A stretch of 64,000 nucleotides of DNA from Prauserella shujinwangii (GTDB lineage: Bacteria; Actinomycetota; Actinomycetes; Mycobacteriales; Pseudonocardiaceae). Below the pieces are notes generated by a model. It worked only from the letters and a program-made list of their open reading frames with translations, did no database searches and was not told the origin of the DNA. Below, one piece after another: positions 8,674 through 17,275 of the stretch (positions are counted from its first letter, which is position 1; every line of letters starts with the position of its first letter). The translations under genes and the position numbers were made by a program. The stretch lies in the NCBI RefSeq assembly GCF_003001955.1, contig NZ_PVNH01000005.1, forward strand, positions 186,001-250,000, in the 5' to 3' direction.

Positions 8674-9564
8674 ATGTCCAGACACGGGGTAGCGAGTGCG
8701 GCTGTCGCGGCGGTCCTCGCCATGGCTCTCTCGGCGTGCACGACGCAGGTTCCCGGCACGGCCGCGTCCGGGACGGGCCGGGCCCCGGCCTCGGTACCGG
8801 CCTCGGCCTCGCCTTCGGCCACGGGCGATCCGGGTGGCTCGGAGGAGCCGAGGCGGGAACTGCCCGAACCCGGCCAGTGTGTACTCGGCAACGACCTCAC
8901 GCCGATCGACTGCGGCCGCGAGCACACCGTCGAGATCACGATGGGCGGCACGTTCGGCGGTGACCTGCCGGATCGCCCGCCCGACCGGGAGTCGGTATTC
9001 GCCGCGGTGTTCCCCAGCTGCCGTGAGGAGGCCGCCCGTTACCTCGGCAACGAGGCTTACGACGCCACCACGCTCGGCGCCTGGCTCATGTGGGCGAGCG
9101 AGGACGACTGGGCCAACGGTCAACGCTGGTACCGGTGCGGGGTGGCGCAGCTCAGCCCCGAGGGTGAGGCCGTGCCGCGCACGGGCTCGGCCGAGGGGGT
9201 GCTCGCCGGCGAGGGCCTCTACGACTACCAGGTGTGCTCGTCGGTGCGTCCCTCGAAGAAGCTGCCGAAGCGCACGTCGTGCGCGGGGCCGCATCTGGGT
9301 GAGGCCATCGGGGTGGTCCGGATGGGCCGGTCGACCGACCCGCTGCCGTCGGCCGACGAGTTCGACCGGACGGCCCGGGACCGGTGCCAGAGCGCACTGG
9401 TCGACTATCTCGGGGTGGCCAGGAACGACGTGCTGGCCTCCTGGCGCTGGCCGGACGAGTCCAACTGGCGGCGCGGTTTCACCAACCTCACCTGCTACGC
9501 GGAGACGGAGCAGCCGGTGCGCGGCACGCTGCGGGACATCCGGTCCGGACCACTGCCGCGCTGA
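8674..9564 (+). CDS. Septum-formation family lipoprotein
   Basis: A 296-aa predicted lipoprotein with signal peptide and lipobox LSAC (lipidated Cys near residue 22), then a Pro/Ala/Ser linker (about 25-60). The remainder contains paired cysteines in two similar halves (QCVLGNDLTPIDCGREH...; VCSSVRPSK...TSCAGPH...CY). This repeated Cys pattern is that of the actinobacterial septum-formation domain. The direct function is unknown. TAGGGT at 8660-8665 lies 8 nt before the ATG with no Shine-Dalgarno, fitting leaderless expression. It is divergent from the DUF3311 operon. Confidence 0.8.
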   Translation: MSRHGVASAAVAAVLAMALSACTTQVPGTAASGTGRAPASVPASASPSATGDPGGSEEPRRELPEPGQCVLGNDLTPIDCGREHTVEITMGGTFGGDLPDRPPDRESVFAAVFPSCREEAARYLGNEAYDATTLGAWLMWASEDDWANGQRWYRCGVAQLSPEGEAVPRTGSAEGVLAGEGLYDYQVCSSVRPSKKLPKRTSCAGPHLGEAIGVVRMGRSTDPLPSADEFDRTARDRCQSALVDYLGVARNDVLASWRWPDESNWRRGFTNLTCYAETEQPVRGTLRDIRSGPLPR

Positions 9565-9659
9565 CGCGCAGACGAACGACGGTTGTCGGCGCGGGCTCCG
9601 CCGGTTTCAATGTCTCCGATCGCGGAGCCGACCGCGGACGACGAACAGGGGCTGACCAG

Positions 9660-11279
9660 ATGAGAAGACTTCGCCTCGCCGTGGTGGTTCCGGCGACGGT
9701 GGGCGGGCTGTTGGCCGGGCTGGTGCCGGCACTGGCGCAACCGGCGCAGGCGGCACCACCGGCGGCCGCGGCCGGGTACGACATTCCCGCTCGCTACGCC
9801 GACCAGGTGCTGAACTGGCACCGGTGCACCGGCGACGAGCTGCCCGCGACACCGCCGGCGGGGGCGGAGAACATCGAGTGCGCGACGTACACGGCGCCGC
9901 GCGACTGGGACCGGCCCGAGGACCGGATCGACATCACGATCGCGGTGAGCAGGCTCGCCGCGACCGGGGGCGAGGCGAGCGCCAGCGTCCTGACCAACCC
10001 GGGCGGGCCCGGCGCGCCCGGCCGCATCTTCCCGGCTCGCCTGCGCAACCAGGACCGGCTGCGCGAGCACCAGGAGATCATCGGCTTCGACCCGCGCGGC
10101 ACCGGCAAGAGCACCAACATCACGTGTGGCGGGGCGATCGGCACCGGCAGCTCGCTGGACCCGAGAGACCGCGACCGCCGCAACCTCAACCTCATCCTCG
10201 ACGCGACGAAGTACGCGGCCAAGTCGTGCCAGAAGCACTCCGGTGAGCTCGGTCCGCTGATCAACACGTACCAGACGACCAGGGACATCGACCTGCTGCG
10301 CGTCCTGCTGGGCCGGGAGAAGATCAACTGGGTCGGCTACTCGGCGGGCACCTGGCTCGGCGCGCACTACGCCCAGCGGTTCCCCGAGCACACCGGCCGG
10401 TTCGTGCTCGACTCGGCGACCGAGTTCACGACCACATGGCAGCGCTCGTTCGACTGGCAGCCGCTCGGCTTCGAGCGCCGCTGGCGGGAGGACTTCCTGC
10501 CGTGGCTGGCGAAGTACGACTCGGTGTACCACTTCGGCACGAGCGGAGAGCGGGCGCGGCGGACGTACGAGCGGGTGCGGGCGGCGCTGGCGAAGAAGCC
10601 GGTGGAGCTCGACGGTGAGCAGGTCGGGCCGAACGAGCTGGACAACGCGATCGCCGGGATGCTCTACAACAAGCGTTCCTTCCCCGGACTCGCCGACTAC
10701 CTCGTGAGCGTGCGGACGCTGACCGAGGGCCGCGCCGGCGCCGCCGAGCAGGCCTCGGCCGAACGGACCGTGAAGGCGCGCCTGCGCGAGGTGGCCGACT
10801 TCGGACCGCAGCCGTTGATGGTGCCGCTCGACTACGACGACGCCTACGACGCGAGCTTCTGGACCATCCCGTGCAACGAGGGACCGTGGTACGGCAACCG
10901 GCAGTCGGTCATCCGGCAGTCCGAGGTGCTCGGCAGGCACTACCCGCTGCTCGGCTGGGGCTGGCTGATCCAGCCGTGCATCTTCTGGCACAACCGGCCC
11001 ATGCCGCTGCAGCCAGTGGACGGCGAGGGGGTGCCGCCGGTGCTGATCGTGCAGTCGGAGCACGACCCGGCGACGCCGATCGAGGGCGCGCGGCGCGCGC
11101 ACCGGGCGTTCGAGGGCGCGCGCATGCTGACGATCACCGACGAGGGTGATCACGGCATCTACGCGGGCGGCAACGCCTGTGCCGACCGGGTTGTGGAGAA
11201 CTTCCTCGTGGCTGGGGAGCTTCCTGAGGACGAGACCAGCTGCCCCGGCATGCCGCTGCCCGTCCCGGAAGGCGCGTGA
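9660..11279 (+). CDS. Secreted S33-family alpha/beta hydrolase (tripeptidyl aminopeptidase type)
   Basis: A 539-aa exported serine hydrolase. Residues 1-32 are a signal peptide. The alpha/beta fold shows the oxyanion segment LTNPGGPG (111-118), FDPRGTGKS (143-151), the nucleophile elbow GYSAG (Ser228), and near the C-terminus EHDPATP (acid) and GDHGIY (His). This is the arrangement of Streptomyces SlpD/SlpE and Tap mycelium-associated peptidases, which release N-terminal tripeptides. Cysteines in the mature part may form disulfides. The ATG at 9660 is chosen because the signal peptide starts there and an aggggc sequence lies about 9 nt upstream. A long hairpin follows the gene. Confidence 0.9.
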   Translation: MRRLRLAVVVPATVGGLLAGLVPALAQPAQAAPPAAAAGYDIPARYADQVLNWHRCTGDELPATPPAGAENIECATYTAPRDWDRPEDRIDITIAVSRLAATGGEASASVLTNPGGPGAPGRIFPARLRNQDRLREHQEIIGFDPRGTGKSTNITCGGAIGTGSSLDPRDRDRRNLNLILDATKYAAKSCQKHSGELGPLINTYQTTRDIDLLRVLLGREKINWVGYSAGTWLGAHYAQRFPEHTGRFVLDSATEFTTTWQRSFDWQPLGFERRWREDFLPWLAKYDSVYHFGTSGERARRTYERVRAALAKKPVELDGEQVGPNELDNAIAGMLYNKRSFPGLADYLVSVRTLTEGRAGAAEQASAERTVKARLREVADFGPQPLMVPLDYDDAYDASFWTIPCNEGPWYGNRQSVIRQSEVLGRHYPLLGWGWLIQPCIFWHNRPMPLQPVDGEGVPPVLIVQSEHDPATPIEGARRAHRAFEGARMLTITDEGDHGIYAGGNACADRVVENFLVAGELPEDETSCPGMPLPVPEGA

Positions 11280-11314
11280 GCCGGGGCGGCGACCGCCGTC
11301 CACCGCGATTCGGT

Positions 11315-11362
11315 CACTGCCCACAGCCTGTGCACAGAGTTGTCCACAGGCTGTGGGCAGTG
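11315..11362 (+). terminator. Long perfect hairpin after the S33 peptidase, containing a DnaA-box sequence
   Basis: Arms 11315-11332 and 11345-11362 form an 18-bp perfect stem with a 12-nt loop, 35 bp past the peptidase stop. TTGTCCACA (11340-11348), the actinobacterial DnaA-box consensus, spans the loop and the right arm. The right arm ends exactly where PIN-domain-like coding starts. Termination is the likely function; the DnaA-box match may be chance. Confidence 0.65.
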
Positions 11363-11539
11363 GCGAACGTCCTCCGCGCACTCGACGCACCGCACCTCGC
11401 GTCGGCACTGCTGCTCGACGTGGACGTCCTGTTGACCGACGACGACCGGCTCGGCGCCGCGGCCGAGCTGAACGGCGTGCCCACCGGCGCCCCCGGCCGT
11501 TCGGGCGGAACGGGGGACGCGGGCGCGCGGCGGTATTAG
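11363..11539 (+). pseudogene. PIN-domain (VapC-like) C-terminal remnant
   Basis: This frame encodes ANVLRALDAPHLASALLLD, then a segment with TDDDRLGAAAELNGVPTGAPG. That is the usual C-terminal end of a PIN-domain ribonuclease: D-A-x-H-L-A-x-A helix, T-x-D-x-RL, A..LG-P. The N-terminal half with the first catalytic acids is missing, the homology starts immediately after the hairpin arm, and no start codon or RBS fits. It is therefore read as a decayed toxin remnant, not an active RNase. The neighbouring XRE gene is not the VapB type, so it may be unrelated. Confidence 0.55.
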
Positions 11540-11548
11540 TATCGGCTC

Positions 11549-11821
11549 GTGGTGCGAGTGCCTTTGACCGAAGCCGAGCGGGAACGCGGCGAGCGGCTCG
11601 GCGCCGTGCTCCGCAGGGCGAGGGGCGCGCGGAGCATGGTGGAGGTCGCCGCGGCGGCGGACATCTCCGTGGAGACCCTGCGCAAGATCGAGACCGGGCG
11701 GATCCCGACACCGGCGTTCTTCACGGTCGCGGCCGTGGCCGACGCCGTCGGGCTGCCCCTGGACGACCTGCGCCGGGAGATCGGCGACGTGTCGCACACC
11801 CGGCTGCCGAAGGTCGGCTGA
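11549..11821 (+). CDS. Small XRE-family HTH regulator
   Basis: A 90-aa protein consisting almost only of a Cro/C1 helix-turn-helix (about residues 12-70: RLGAVLRRARGARSMVEVAAAADISVETLRKIETG). The motif ISVETLRKIETGRIPTPAF is the recognition helix region and is typical of a small stand-alone XRE family in Pseudonocardiaceae and Streptomyces. There is no effector domain; targets are unknown. TAGTAT (11537-11542) ends 6 nt before the GTG, with no Shine-Dalgarno, so expression is probably leaderless. Confidence 0.82.
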   Translation: MVRVPLTEAERERGERLGAVLRRARGARSMVEVAAAADISVETLRKIETGRIPTPAFFTVAAVADAVGLPLDDLRREIGDVSHTRLPKVG

Positions 11822-11930
11822 GGGCTGTCCCACCGGCTCGGCGTGGTACGCGAGCGCCCGTCCTAAGACGAGGTAAAGGTCCGGTTCGCGACGTTCCGCC
11901 CGGGCTGTGACCGGCGCTACCTTGCCCGGC

Positions 11931-13217
11931 ATGTCCAACGAAGTCGGTCACGAAGAGGTGACACGCGTCCCGACCGGAACCAGGCAGCGGCTGCGTCAGA
12001 TCGGTCCGGGGATCATGGCCGCGGCCACGGGTGTCGGCGCGGGCGACCTGGTCGCCACGATGGTCGCCGGGTCCCGGTTCGGCTACGTCCTGCTGTGGGC
12101 GGTGATCGTGGGCACGATCTTCAAGATCGCGCTCGCGGAAGCCGTCGGCCGCTGGCATCTGACGTCCGGGCAGACGATGCTGTCCGGCTGGCGGACCCTC
12201 GGCAGGTGGGTGCTCGTCTACTTCGGCGCGTACGCCGTCGTGTGGGGTTTCGTGTACGGGGCCACCGCGATGTCCGCGTCGGGGCTGCCGCTCAACGCGC
12301 TCTTCCCCGGCCTTTCGGTGCGGTACTGGGCGATCATCTGCGGTGTTCTCGGGTTCCTGCTCGTGTGGTTCAGCCGCTACGCGCTGATCGAGAAGGTGAT
12401 GACGGCGCTCGTCGGCGTCATGTTCGTGACGGTCGTGGGCACGGCGGTCATGGTGGCCCCGAACCTGCTCGAGGCGGGCAAGGGGCTGGTGCCGCGGCTG
12501 CCGGACGGCTCGCTGGTGTACGTGCTCGGTCTCATCGGCGGTGTCGGTGGCACGATCACGATGGCCGCCTACGGTTACTGGACGATGGCGAAGGGCTGGC
12601 GCTCGTCACGCTGGCTGTCGATGATGCGGCTGGACAACACGGTCGGCTACGTCACCACCGGGATCTTCGTCGTCGCGATGCTCATCGTCGGCTCCGAGCT
12701 GCTGTTCGGCCAGCCGGTCGTCGACGGCGACACGGGGCTGCTCATGCTGGGCGACACGCTCGCCGCCGACTACGGCCAGTGGGCGCGGATCCCGTTCCTG
12801 ATCGGGTTCTTCGCGGTGTCGTTCAGCTCGCTGGTGGGCGTGTGGAACGGCGTGAGCCTGCTGTTCGCCGACTGGTGGCGGACCTGGCGGCTGCCCGCGG
12901 GGGCCGAGGAGTCCCTCGCGGACTACGACCGGTCCGCGGGCGTGCGCAGCACCCCGTACCGCGCGTACGTGCTGTGGCTGACGTTTCCGCCGATGGCGCT
13001 GCTGTTCCTGGACAAACCGTTCCAGCTGACCGTCACCTACGGCGTGCTGGGCGCCCTGTTCATGCCGTTCCTCGCCGGCACGCTGCTGATCCTGCTCAAC
13101 TCGCGGCGCGTGTCTCCGGAGGGCCGTTCGCGGTGGCTGTCCAACGGGCTGCTGACGATCTGCCTGGTGCTGTTCGGCTACCTCGCCGTGGACCAGCTGA
13201 TCGGCCTGTTCAGCTGA
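11931..13217 (+). CDS. Nramp-related metal transporter with atypical metal-site motifs
   Basis: A 428-aa membrane protein with about 11 hydrophobic segments and the Nramp (SLC11) architecture. TM1 contains ATGVGAGDLVATMVAG in place of the usual DPGN motif, and the TM6 region reads TMAAYGYWTMAKGW in place of the canonical MPHN-type motif. It should be a proton- or ion-coupled divalent cation transporter, but the changed ligands suggest a preference other than Mn/Fe; Mg is one possibility, as in Nramp-related Mg transporters. TACCTT (11918-11923) ends 7 nt before the ATG, a leaderless pattern. The stop codon lies inside the direct repeat starting at 13212. Confidence 0.82.
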   Translation: MSNEVGHEEVTRVPTGTRQRLRQIGPGIMAAATGVGAGDLVATMVAGSRFGYVLLWAVIVGTIFKIALAEAVGRWHLTSGQTMLSGWRTLGRWVLVYFGAYAVVWGFVYGATAMSASGLPLNALFPGLSVRYWAIICGVLGFLLVWFSRYALIEKVMTALVGVMFVTVVGTAVMVAPNLLEAGKGLVPRLPDGSLVYVLGLIGGVGGTITMAAYGYWTMAKGWRSSRWLSMMRLDNTVGYVTTGIFVVAMLIVGSELLFGQPVVDGDTGLLMLGDTLAADYGQWARIPFLIGFFAVSFSSLVGVWNGVSLLFADWWRTWRLPAGAEESLADYDRSAGVRSTPYRAYVLWLTFPPMALLFLDKPFQLTVTYGVLGALFMPFLAGTLLILLNSRRVSPEGRSRWLSNGLLTICLVLFGYLAVDQLIGLFS

Positions 13218-13278
13218 ACCCTTCGGCAGTGAAGGCCACCTTCACTGCGTTCAACGCACTGAAGGTGGCCTTCACTGC
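13212..13278. repeat. 67-bp direct repeat, copy 1 (double palindrome GTGAAGGCCACCTTCAC)
   Basis: Identical to 15055-15121 except at one position (C13252 versus G15095). Each arm is itself palindromic (agtgaagg-cca-ccttcact), and the two arms are inverted around gcgttcaacgc, giving a large hairpin. It begins inside the last codons of the Nramp gene and would terminate both that gene and the convergent ABC operon. Confidence 0.9.
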
Positions 13279-14435
13279 CCGCTCACCGCCGCCGCGAGCA
13301 GCCATACGCCGGCGACGAGGAGGTCCGGCCCCCGCAAGGCTTGTACCAGCAACCCGACGGGCGCCCGGCCGAACGGGGTGTCAGCGGCACCGGTGGCGCC
13401 GTAGTCGACCGGTGGCCGGGTCATCGTGCGGACGACCGCCGCGGCGGAGAGCACGAGTGCGGGCCACGCCGCTCCGGCGAGTGGCAGGCCGAGCAGCAGG
13501 GTGCTCGCCAGCACGAAGAGCCCCCAGAGCAGTGCGAGGCCGACGAGCACGATGCCGTGGCACAGCCGCACCAGCCAGTCCGGCGCGTCCAGCCAGCGCC
13601 GCAGCCCCGGTGAACGCCACACCAGGCCGAGCCCACCACCGAACGGGAGCAGCGCCACGTACGCACCCGCGCCGACGAGCGCGGCGTCCGGTATCCCCGG
13701 CAACGCCGCGTGTGACCCCGTCACGGCCAGGCAGAGCAGGACGGCCGCGGTCGCGTACCGCCCTCGCGCCGCCACGCCCAGCACCGCCAGCCGCAGCAAC
13801 GTCCGCCCGCGCAGGGAGAAGCCCGGCAGCGCCCGCCCGCCGGGCACGAGCAGCAACGCGTCGAGGAAGGTCAGCGACATCGCCCTGACCACGCGCTCGG
13901 ACCAGCCATCGACCAACCGTCGCCGCCCGGCGCGGGCGGCGACGGGCAGGCGGAGCGGCGACCACCGGCGGACCCCGCCCACGTACATGAGGGCGGCGAC
14001 CGCCCCGGCGGCCAGCAGGAGCCCACCGCTCACCCACACCCATCCCGGCACGGTGTGCAGCGAACCCAGGACGGCGCCGACGTATCCGAGGAGGAGCACG
14101 CGCCAGGCCCACGCGGCCCACAACCGGGCGCTGACGGTACGCACCCGGTCGGCGGTCCCGTAGTCGAGCCACGTCAGCGTCGCGGGCTCGGCCCACAGGA
14201 ACCTGCCGCGCGCCAGCGAGTGCCATGCCGCCACGCAACAGACCGCGAACAGCGCGAGAACGACCGCATCTGGTGCGGGCCCTCCTGCGAGGAGCACCTC
14301 CCGCAACCACGCGAGCTCGCGGAAGAGGCCGCTCAGCAGTCCGATGGCGAACAGGGCGACGAAGGTCGCCGTGTCGCCGGACAGCACTCCGGCGAACCGG
14401 CGGCGCCCTGGTATCCGCCGACGTGTCCCGGTCAT
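13272..14435 (-). CDS. ABC transporter membrane protein
   Basis: A 387-aa, very hydrophobic protein with roughly eight to ten predicted membrane segments and no clear soluble domain. It starts with the ATG at 14435, which overlaps the stop of the ATPase gene (ATGA), so it is the membrane partner of that ATPase. Length and lack of motifs resemble multi-helix ABC-2-like permeases of actinobacteria; the substrate is unknown. The extreme C-terminus (AVSGQ) is coded at the edge of the 67-bp repeat. Confidence 0.75.
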   Translation of the reverse strand: MTGTRRRIPGRRRFAGVLSGDTATFVALFAIGLLSGLFRELAWLREVLLAGGPAPDAVVLALFAVCCVAAWHSLARGRFLWAEPATLTWLDYGTADRVRTVSARLWAAWAWRVLLLGYVGAVLGSLHTVPGWVWVSGGLLLAAGAVAALMYVGGVRRWSPLRLPVAARAGRRRLVDGWSERVVRAMSLTFLDALLLVPGGRALPGFSLRGRTLLRLAVLGVAARGRYATAAVLLCLAVTGSHAALPGIPDAALVGAGAYVALLPFGGGLGLVWRSPGLRRWLDAPDWLVRLCHGIVLVGLALLWGLFVLASTLLLGLPLAGAAWPALVLSAAAVVRTMTRPPVDYGATGAADTPFGRAPVGLLVQALRGPDLLVAGVWLLAAAVSGQ

Positions 14436-15043
14436 CCCCACCGCACCACGTGGTCCGCCACCGAGAGCAACGGCGGGTGATGCGTCGCGACGACCACGGC
14501 CGCGCCCGCCGCGGCCACGCGCCCGACCAGCTCGGTGAGCCATTCCTTGCCCGCCACGTCGAGCGCTCGCTCCGGCTCGTCGAGCAGGAGCACGTCGAAC
14601 GGCCGCGCCGTCGCGCCGAGCAGCAGAAGTCTGCGCTGCTGCCCGGCGGACAGCAGCCCGGCCGGCACGGCCGCACGGTCCGCGAGCCCCACGTCAGCGA
14701 GTGCCTTCCCGATGTCCGCGTCCGCGCCGAAGGACCCGGCGAGCAGCTCCACGTGCTGTGCCGGCGTCAGCTCACCGAAGAACTCGGAGTCGTCCAGCAG
14801 AACCGACACCCTGCGCCGGAAATCCCGTTCGCGTTCGTCCGGGACCTGGCCGCAGACGCGCAGCTCGCCCTCGGCCGGTGCTTCCATGCCGTAGAGGCAA
14901 CGGAGCAGCGTCGACTTCCCACTGCCGTTCGGCCCGGCCACCACGGCGGACTCACCCGCGGCCACGGTGAGATCGAGCCCGCGAAAGAGCCAGTGGTCAC
15001 CCGCCCGGACACCGAGCCCCCGCGCGGCGACCGGCCCTTCCAT
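14432..15043 (-). CDS. ABC transporter ATP-binding protein
   Basis: A 203-aa short ATPase subunit. Walker A is GPNGSGKST (about 38-46), the signature is degenerate (LLSAGQQRR in place of LSGGQ), Walker B is VLLLDEPE, and the switch histidine appears as VATHH. It powers the membrane protein encoded immediately downstream. The gene pair is bracketed by two near-identical 67-bp direct repeats. A degenerate signature is common in heme- or peptide-type exporters, but no substrate can be assigned. Confidence 0.88.
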   Translation of the reverse strand: MEGPVAARGLGVRAGDHWLFRGLDLTVAAGESAVVAGPNGSGKSTLLRCLYGMEAPAEGELRVCGQVPDERERDFRRRVSVLLDDSEFFGELTPAQHVELLAGSFGADADIGKALADVGLADRAAVPAGLLSAGQQRRLLLLGATARPFDVLLLDEPERALDVAGKEWLTELVGRVAAAGAAVVVATHHPPLLSVADHVVRWG

Positions 15044-15054
15044 GTCGCCAGGCT

Positions 15055-15121
15055 AGCTGAACCCTTCGGCAGTGAAGGCCACCTTCACTGCGTTGAACGC
15101 ACTGAAGGTGGCCTTCACTGC
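15055..15121. repeat. 67-bp direct repeat, copy 2 (double palindrome)
   Basis: The second copy of the element at 13212, in the same orientation. It lies between the start of the ABC ATPase gene and the end of pckG, 12 bp past the pckG stop codon. As a long hairpin it can act as the pckG terminator. Confidence 0.9.
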
Positions 15122-15132
15122 GCCTCGGCTGG

Positions 15133-16956
15133 TCAGCCGAGGCGCTGCTGCAGGGCCGAGAGCTCGTCCCGCAGGCCGGAGGGCACCTTGTCGCCGATCT
15201 TGTCGAACCACTCCTCGATCATCGGGATCTCCTGGCGCCACTCCTCGGGGTTCACGTCGAGCGCGGCCTGGATGTCCGCCAGCGGCTCGGTGAGCCCCTC
15301 GGTGTCGAGGTCCTCAGCCGAGGGGACGTAGCCGATCGGGGTCTCCCTGGCCGGGGCCTTGCCCTCGATCCGCTCGACGATCCACTTCAGCACGCGCGAG
15401 TTCTCGCCGAAGCCCGGCCACAGGAACCGCTTGTCGTCACCCCGGCGGAACCAGTTGACGTAGTAGATCCTTGGCAGCTTGCTCGCCTCGGCGTTCTTGC
15501 CCACCTCGAGCCAGTGCGCGAAGTAGTCACCGGCGTGGTAGCCGAGGAACGGCAGCATCGCCATCGGGTCGCGCCGCACCTCGCCGACCTTGCCCGCGGC
15601 GGCCGCGGTCTTCTCCGACGACATCGTCGCGCCCATGAAGACGCCGTGCTGCCAGTCGCGGGCCTCGTTCACCAGCGGCACCGTGTTGGCGCGGCGGCCG
15701 CCGAACAGGATCGCCGAGATCGGCACCCCCTTCGGGTCGTCCCACTCCGGCGCCAGGATCGGGCACTGCGACATCGGCGTGCAGTACCGGGAGTTCGGGT
15801 GGGCGGCGGGCTCGTCCGAGTCGGGCGTCCAGTCCTGCTTCTTCCAGGACGTCGCGTGCCGCGGCTGGTTCTCCATGCCTTCCCACCACACGTCGCCGTC
15901 GTCGGTCAGCGCGACGTTGGTGAACACCGAGTTGCCCTGCTCGATGGTCCGCATGGCGGTGGGGTTGGTCTTCCAGTTGGTGCCCGGCGCCACGCCGAAG
16001 AACCCGGCCTCCGGGTTCACCGCGTAGAGCCTGCCGTCCTCGCCGAAGCGCATCCACGCGATGTCGTCACCGAGCGTCTCGACCCGCCAACCGGGGATGG
16101 TCGGCTGCAGCATCGCCAGGTTGGTCTTGCCACAGGCGCTCGGGAACGCGGCGGCGACGTAGTACGCCTTGTTCTCCGGCGAGATCAGCTTGAGCACCAG
16201 CATGTGCTCGGCGAGCCAGCCCTCGTCGCGCGCCATCACCGACGCGATGCGCAGCGAGTAGCACTTCTTGCCGAGCAGCGAGTTGCCGCCGTACCCGGAG
16301 CCGTAGCTCCAGATGGTGCGGGACTCGGGGAAGTGGCTGATGTACTTGGTGTCGTTGCACGGCCAGGGCACGTCCTCCTGGCCCGGCTCCAGCGGCGCGC
16401 CGACCGAGTGCAACGCGGGCACGAACTCCCGCTCGGTGCCGTCGGGCTTGACGAACTTGTCCAGCGCCGCCTTGCCCATCCTGGTCATCACCCGCATCGA
16501 CGCGACCACGTACGCGAAGTCGGTGATCTCGATGCCGAGCTTGGGGTTGTCGTCGCCGAGGGGGCCCATGCAGAACGGGATGACGTACATCGTGCGACCA
16601 CGCATGCAGCCCCGGTAGAGCTCGGTCATCGTGGCCTTCATCTCGTCGGGGTGCACCCAGTTGTTGGTGGGCCCCGCGTCCTCCTCGCGCTCGGAGCAGA
16701 TGAAGGTGCGTTCCTCGACCCGGGCCACGTCACTGGGGTCCGAGGCGGCCCAGTAGGAGTTCGGCTTGGCCTTCAGGGGCACGAAGGTGCCTGCCTCGAC
16801 GAGCTCCGCGTTGATGCGCTCGGCCTCCTCGTCGGAACCGTCCACCCAAACCACTCGGTCCGGGGTGGTGAGCTCGGCGACCTCCCGTACCCAGGACAGC
16901 ACGCCGCTGTGGGTCGTAGGCGCCTTGTCCAGACCGGGGATGGCTACTGCAGTCAT
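15133..16956 (-). CDS. pckG: Phosphoenolpyruvate carboxykinase (GTP)
   Basis: Catalyses GTP + oxaloacetate <-> PEP + CO2 + GDP in gluconeogenesis (cytosol). The 607-aa length is typical for GTP-dependent PEPCK. Visible hallmarks are the substrate loop [17 protein letters not shown] (about 217-233), the P-loop FPSACGKTN (271-279) with its reactive cysteine, ETLGDDIAW metal ligands, and the [15 protein letters not shown] regions. The ATG at 16956 has an aggag Shine-Dalgarno sequence; upstream in-frame codons fall in the leader. A strong hairpin with a U-run lies in the 5' leader, so transcription may be attenuated. Confidence 0.97.
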   Translation of the reverse strand: MTAVAIPGLDKAPTTHSGVLSWVREVAELTTPDRVVWVDGSDEEAERINAELVEAGTFVPLKAKPNSYWAASDPSDVARVEERTFICSEREEDAGPTNNWVHPDEMKATMTELYRGCMRGRTMYVIPFCMGPLGDDNPKLGIEITDFAYVVASMRVMTRMGKAALDKFVKPDGTEREFVPALHSVGAPLEPGQEDVPWPCNDTKYISHFPESRTIWSYGSGYGGNSLLGKKCYSLRIASVMARDEGWLAEHMLVLKLISPENKAYYVAAAFPSACGKTNLAMLQPTIPGWRVETLGDDIAWMRFGEDGRLYAVNPEAGFFGVAPGTNWKTNPTAMRTIEQGNSVFTNVALTDDGDVWWEGMENQPRHATSWKKQDWTPDSDEPAAHPNSRYCTPMSQCPILAPEWDDPKGVPISAILFGGRRANTVPLVNEARDWQHGVFMGATMSSEKTAAAAGKVGEVRRDPMAMLPFLGYHAGDYFAHWLEVGKNAEASKLPRIYYVNWFRRGDDKRFLWPGFGENSRVLKWIVERIEGKAPARETPIGYVPSAEDLDTEGLTEPLADIQAALDVNPEEWRQEIPMIEEWFDKIGDKVPSGLRDELSALQQRLG

Positions 16957-16978
16957 CTCTACTCCTGTCTTCGACGAC

Positions 16979-17013
16979 AAAAGCCCACACCGGACCGAAG
17001 TCCGGATGCGGGC
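16979..17013 (-). terminator. Terminator hairpin in the pckG leader (possible attenuator)
   Basis: On the minus strand, gcccgcatccggac - ttcg - gtccggtgtgggc folds into a GC-rich stem with a stable UUCG loop and one bulge. UUUU follows, and pckG starts 22 nt further on. An intrinsic terminator inside a leader normally means conditional read-through. No known riboswitch consensus was recognised, and no clear antiterminator pairing could be drawn by eye. Confidence 0.6.
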
Positions 17014-17207
17014 CTCGTTGCCGGCGACCGAATGGCTTGAACACACCGCCTCGCGGCGTGGACGTTTTGGGGATTCCCTGAGAGTAGCGGTCCGACACCA
17101 CGCCAACCGAGTCCTGACCTGTCGGTTCTCTCACAAGAACGATAAGGGAATCGATTCAGTTCTTGCTGAATCGCGCCAGCGAGAAAGACTTTCCTGCGTT
17201 AGCACAA

Positions 17208-17237
17208 AGGCCCGGCACTCGTTCGTGCCGGGCCTTC
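17208..17237 (-). terminator. Terminator of the dynamin/GrpE/Asp-rich operon
   Basis: Perfect 12-bp stem (17208-17219 with 17226-17237, aaggcccggcac) and a 6-nt loop, followed on the minus strand by a short U-containing run. It lies 38 bp beyond the stop of the Asp-rich protein gene. Confidence 0.8.
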
Positions 17238-17275
17238 GCTCAATTGTCCGATTTGCGATTGTGCCGTGGTGACTC

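Larger units (their letters stand above)
16957..17275 (-). promoter_or_regulatory. pckG 5' region (319 bp without genes)
   Basis: Reading toward pckG, this stretch holds the terminator of the upstream dynamin operon (17208-17237), an AT-richer segment around 17130-17165, a small hairpin near CACGCCGCGAGGCGGTG, and the leader terminator at 16979-17013. No second gene with support is seen. The promoter itself could not be fixed; TACTCT on the minus strand near 17085 is one candidate -10. Confidence 0.5.

Noticed and set aside
9384..9659. Long N-terminal extension of the S33 peptidase
   Set aside because: It overlaps the upstream lipoprotein gene, and the signal peptide begins at 9660.
16957..17130. 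Known riboswitch in the pckG leader
   Set aside because: No recognised aptamer consensus could be matched; only the terminator hairpin is supported.
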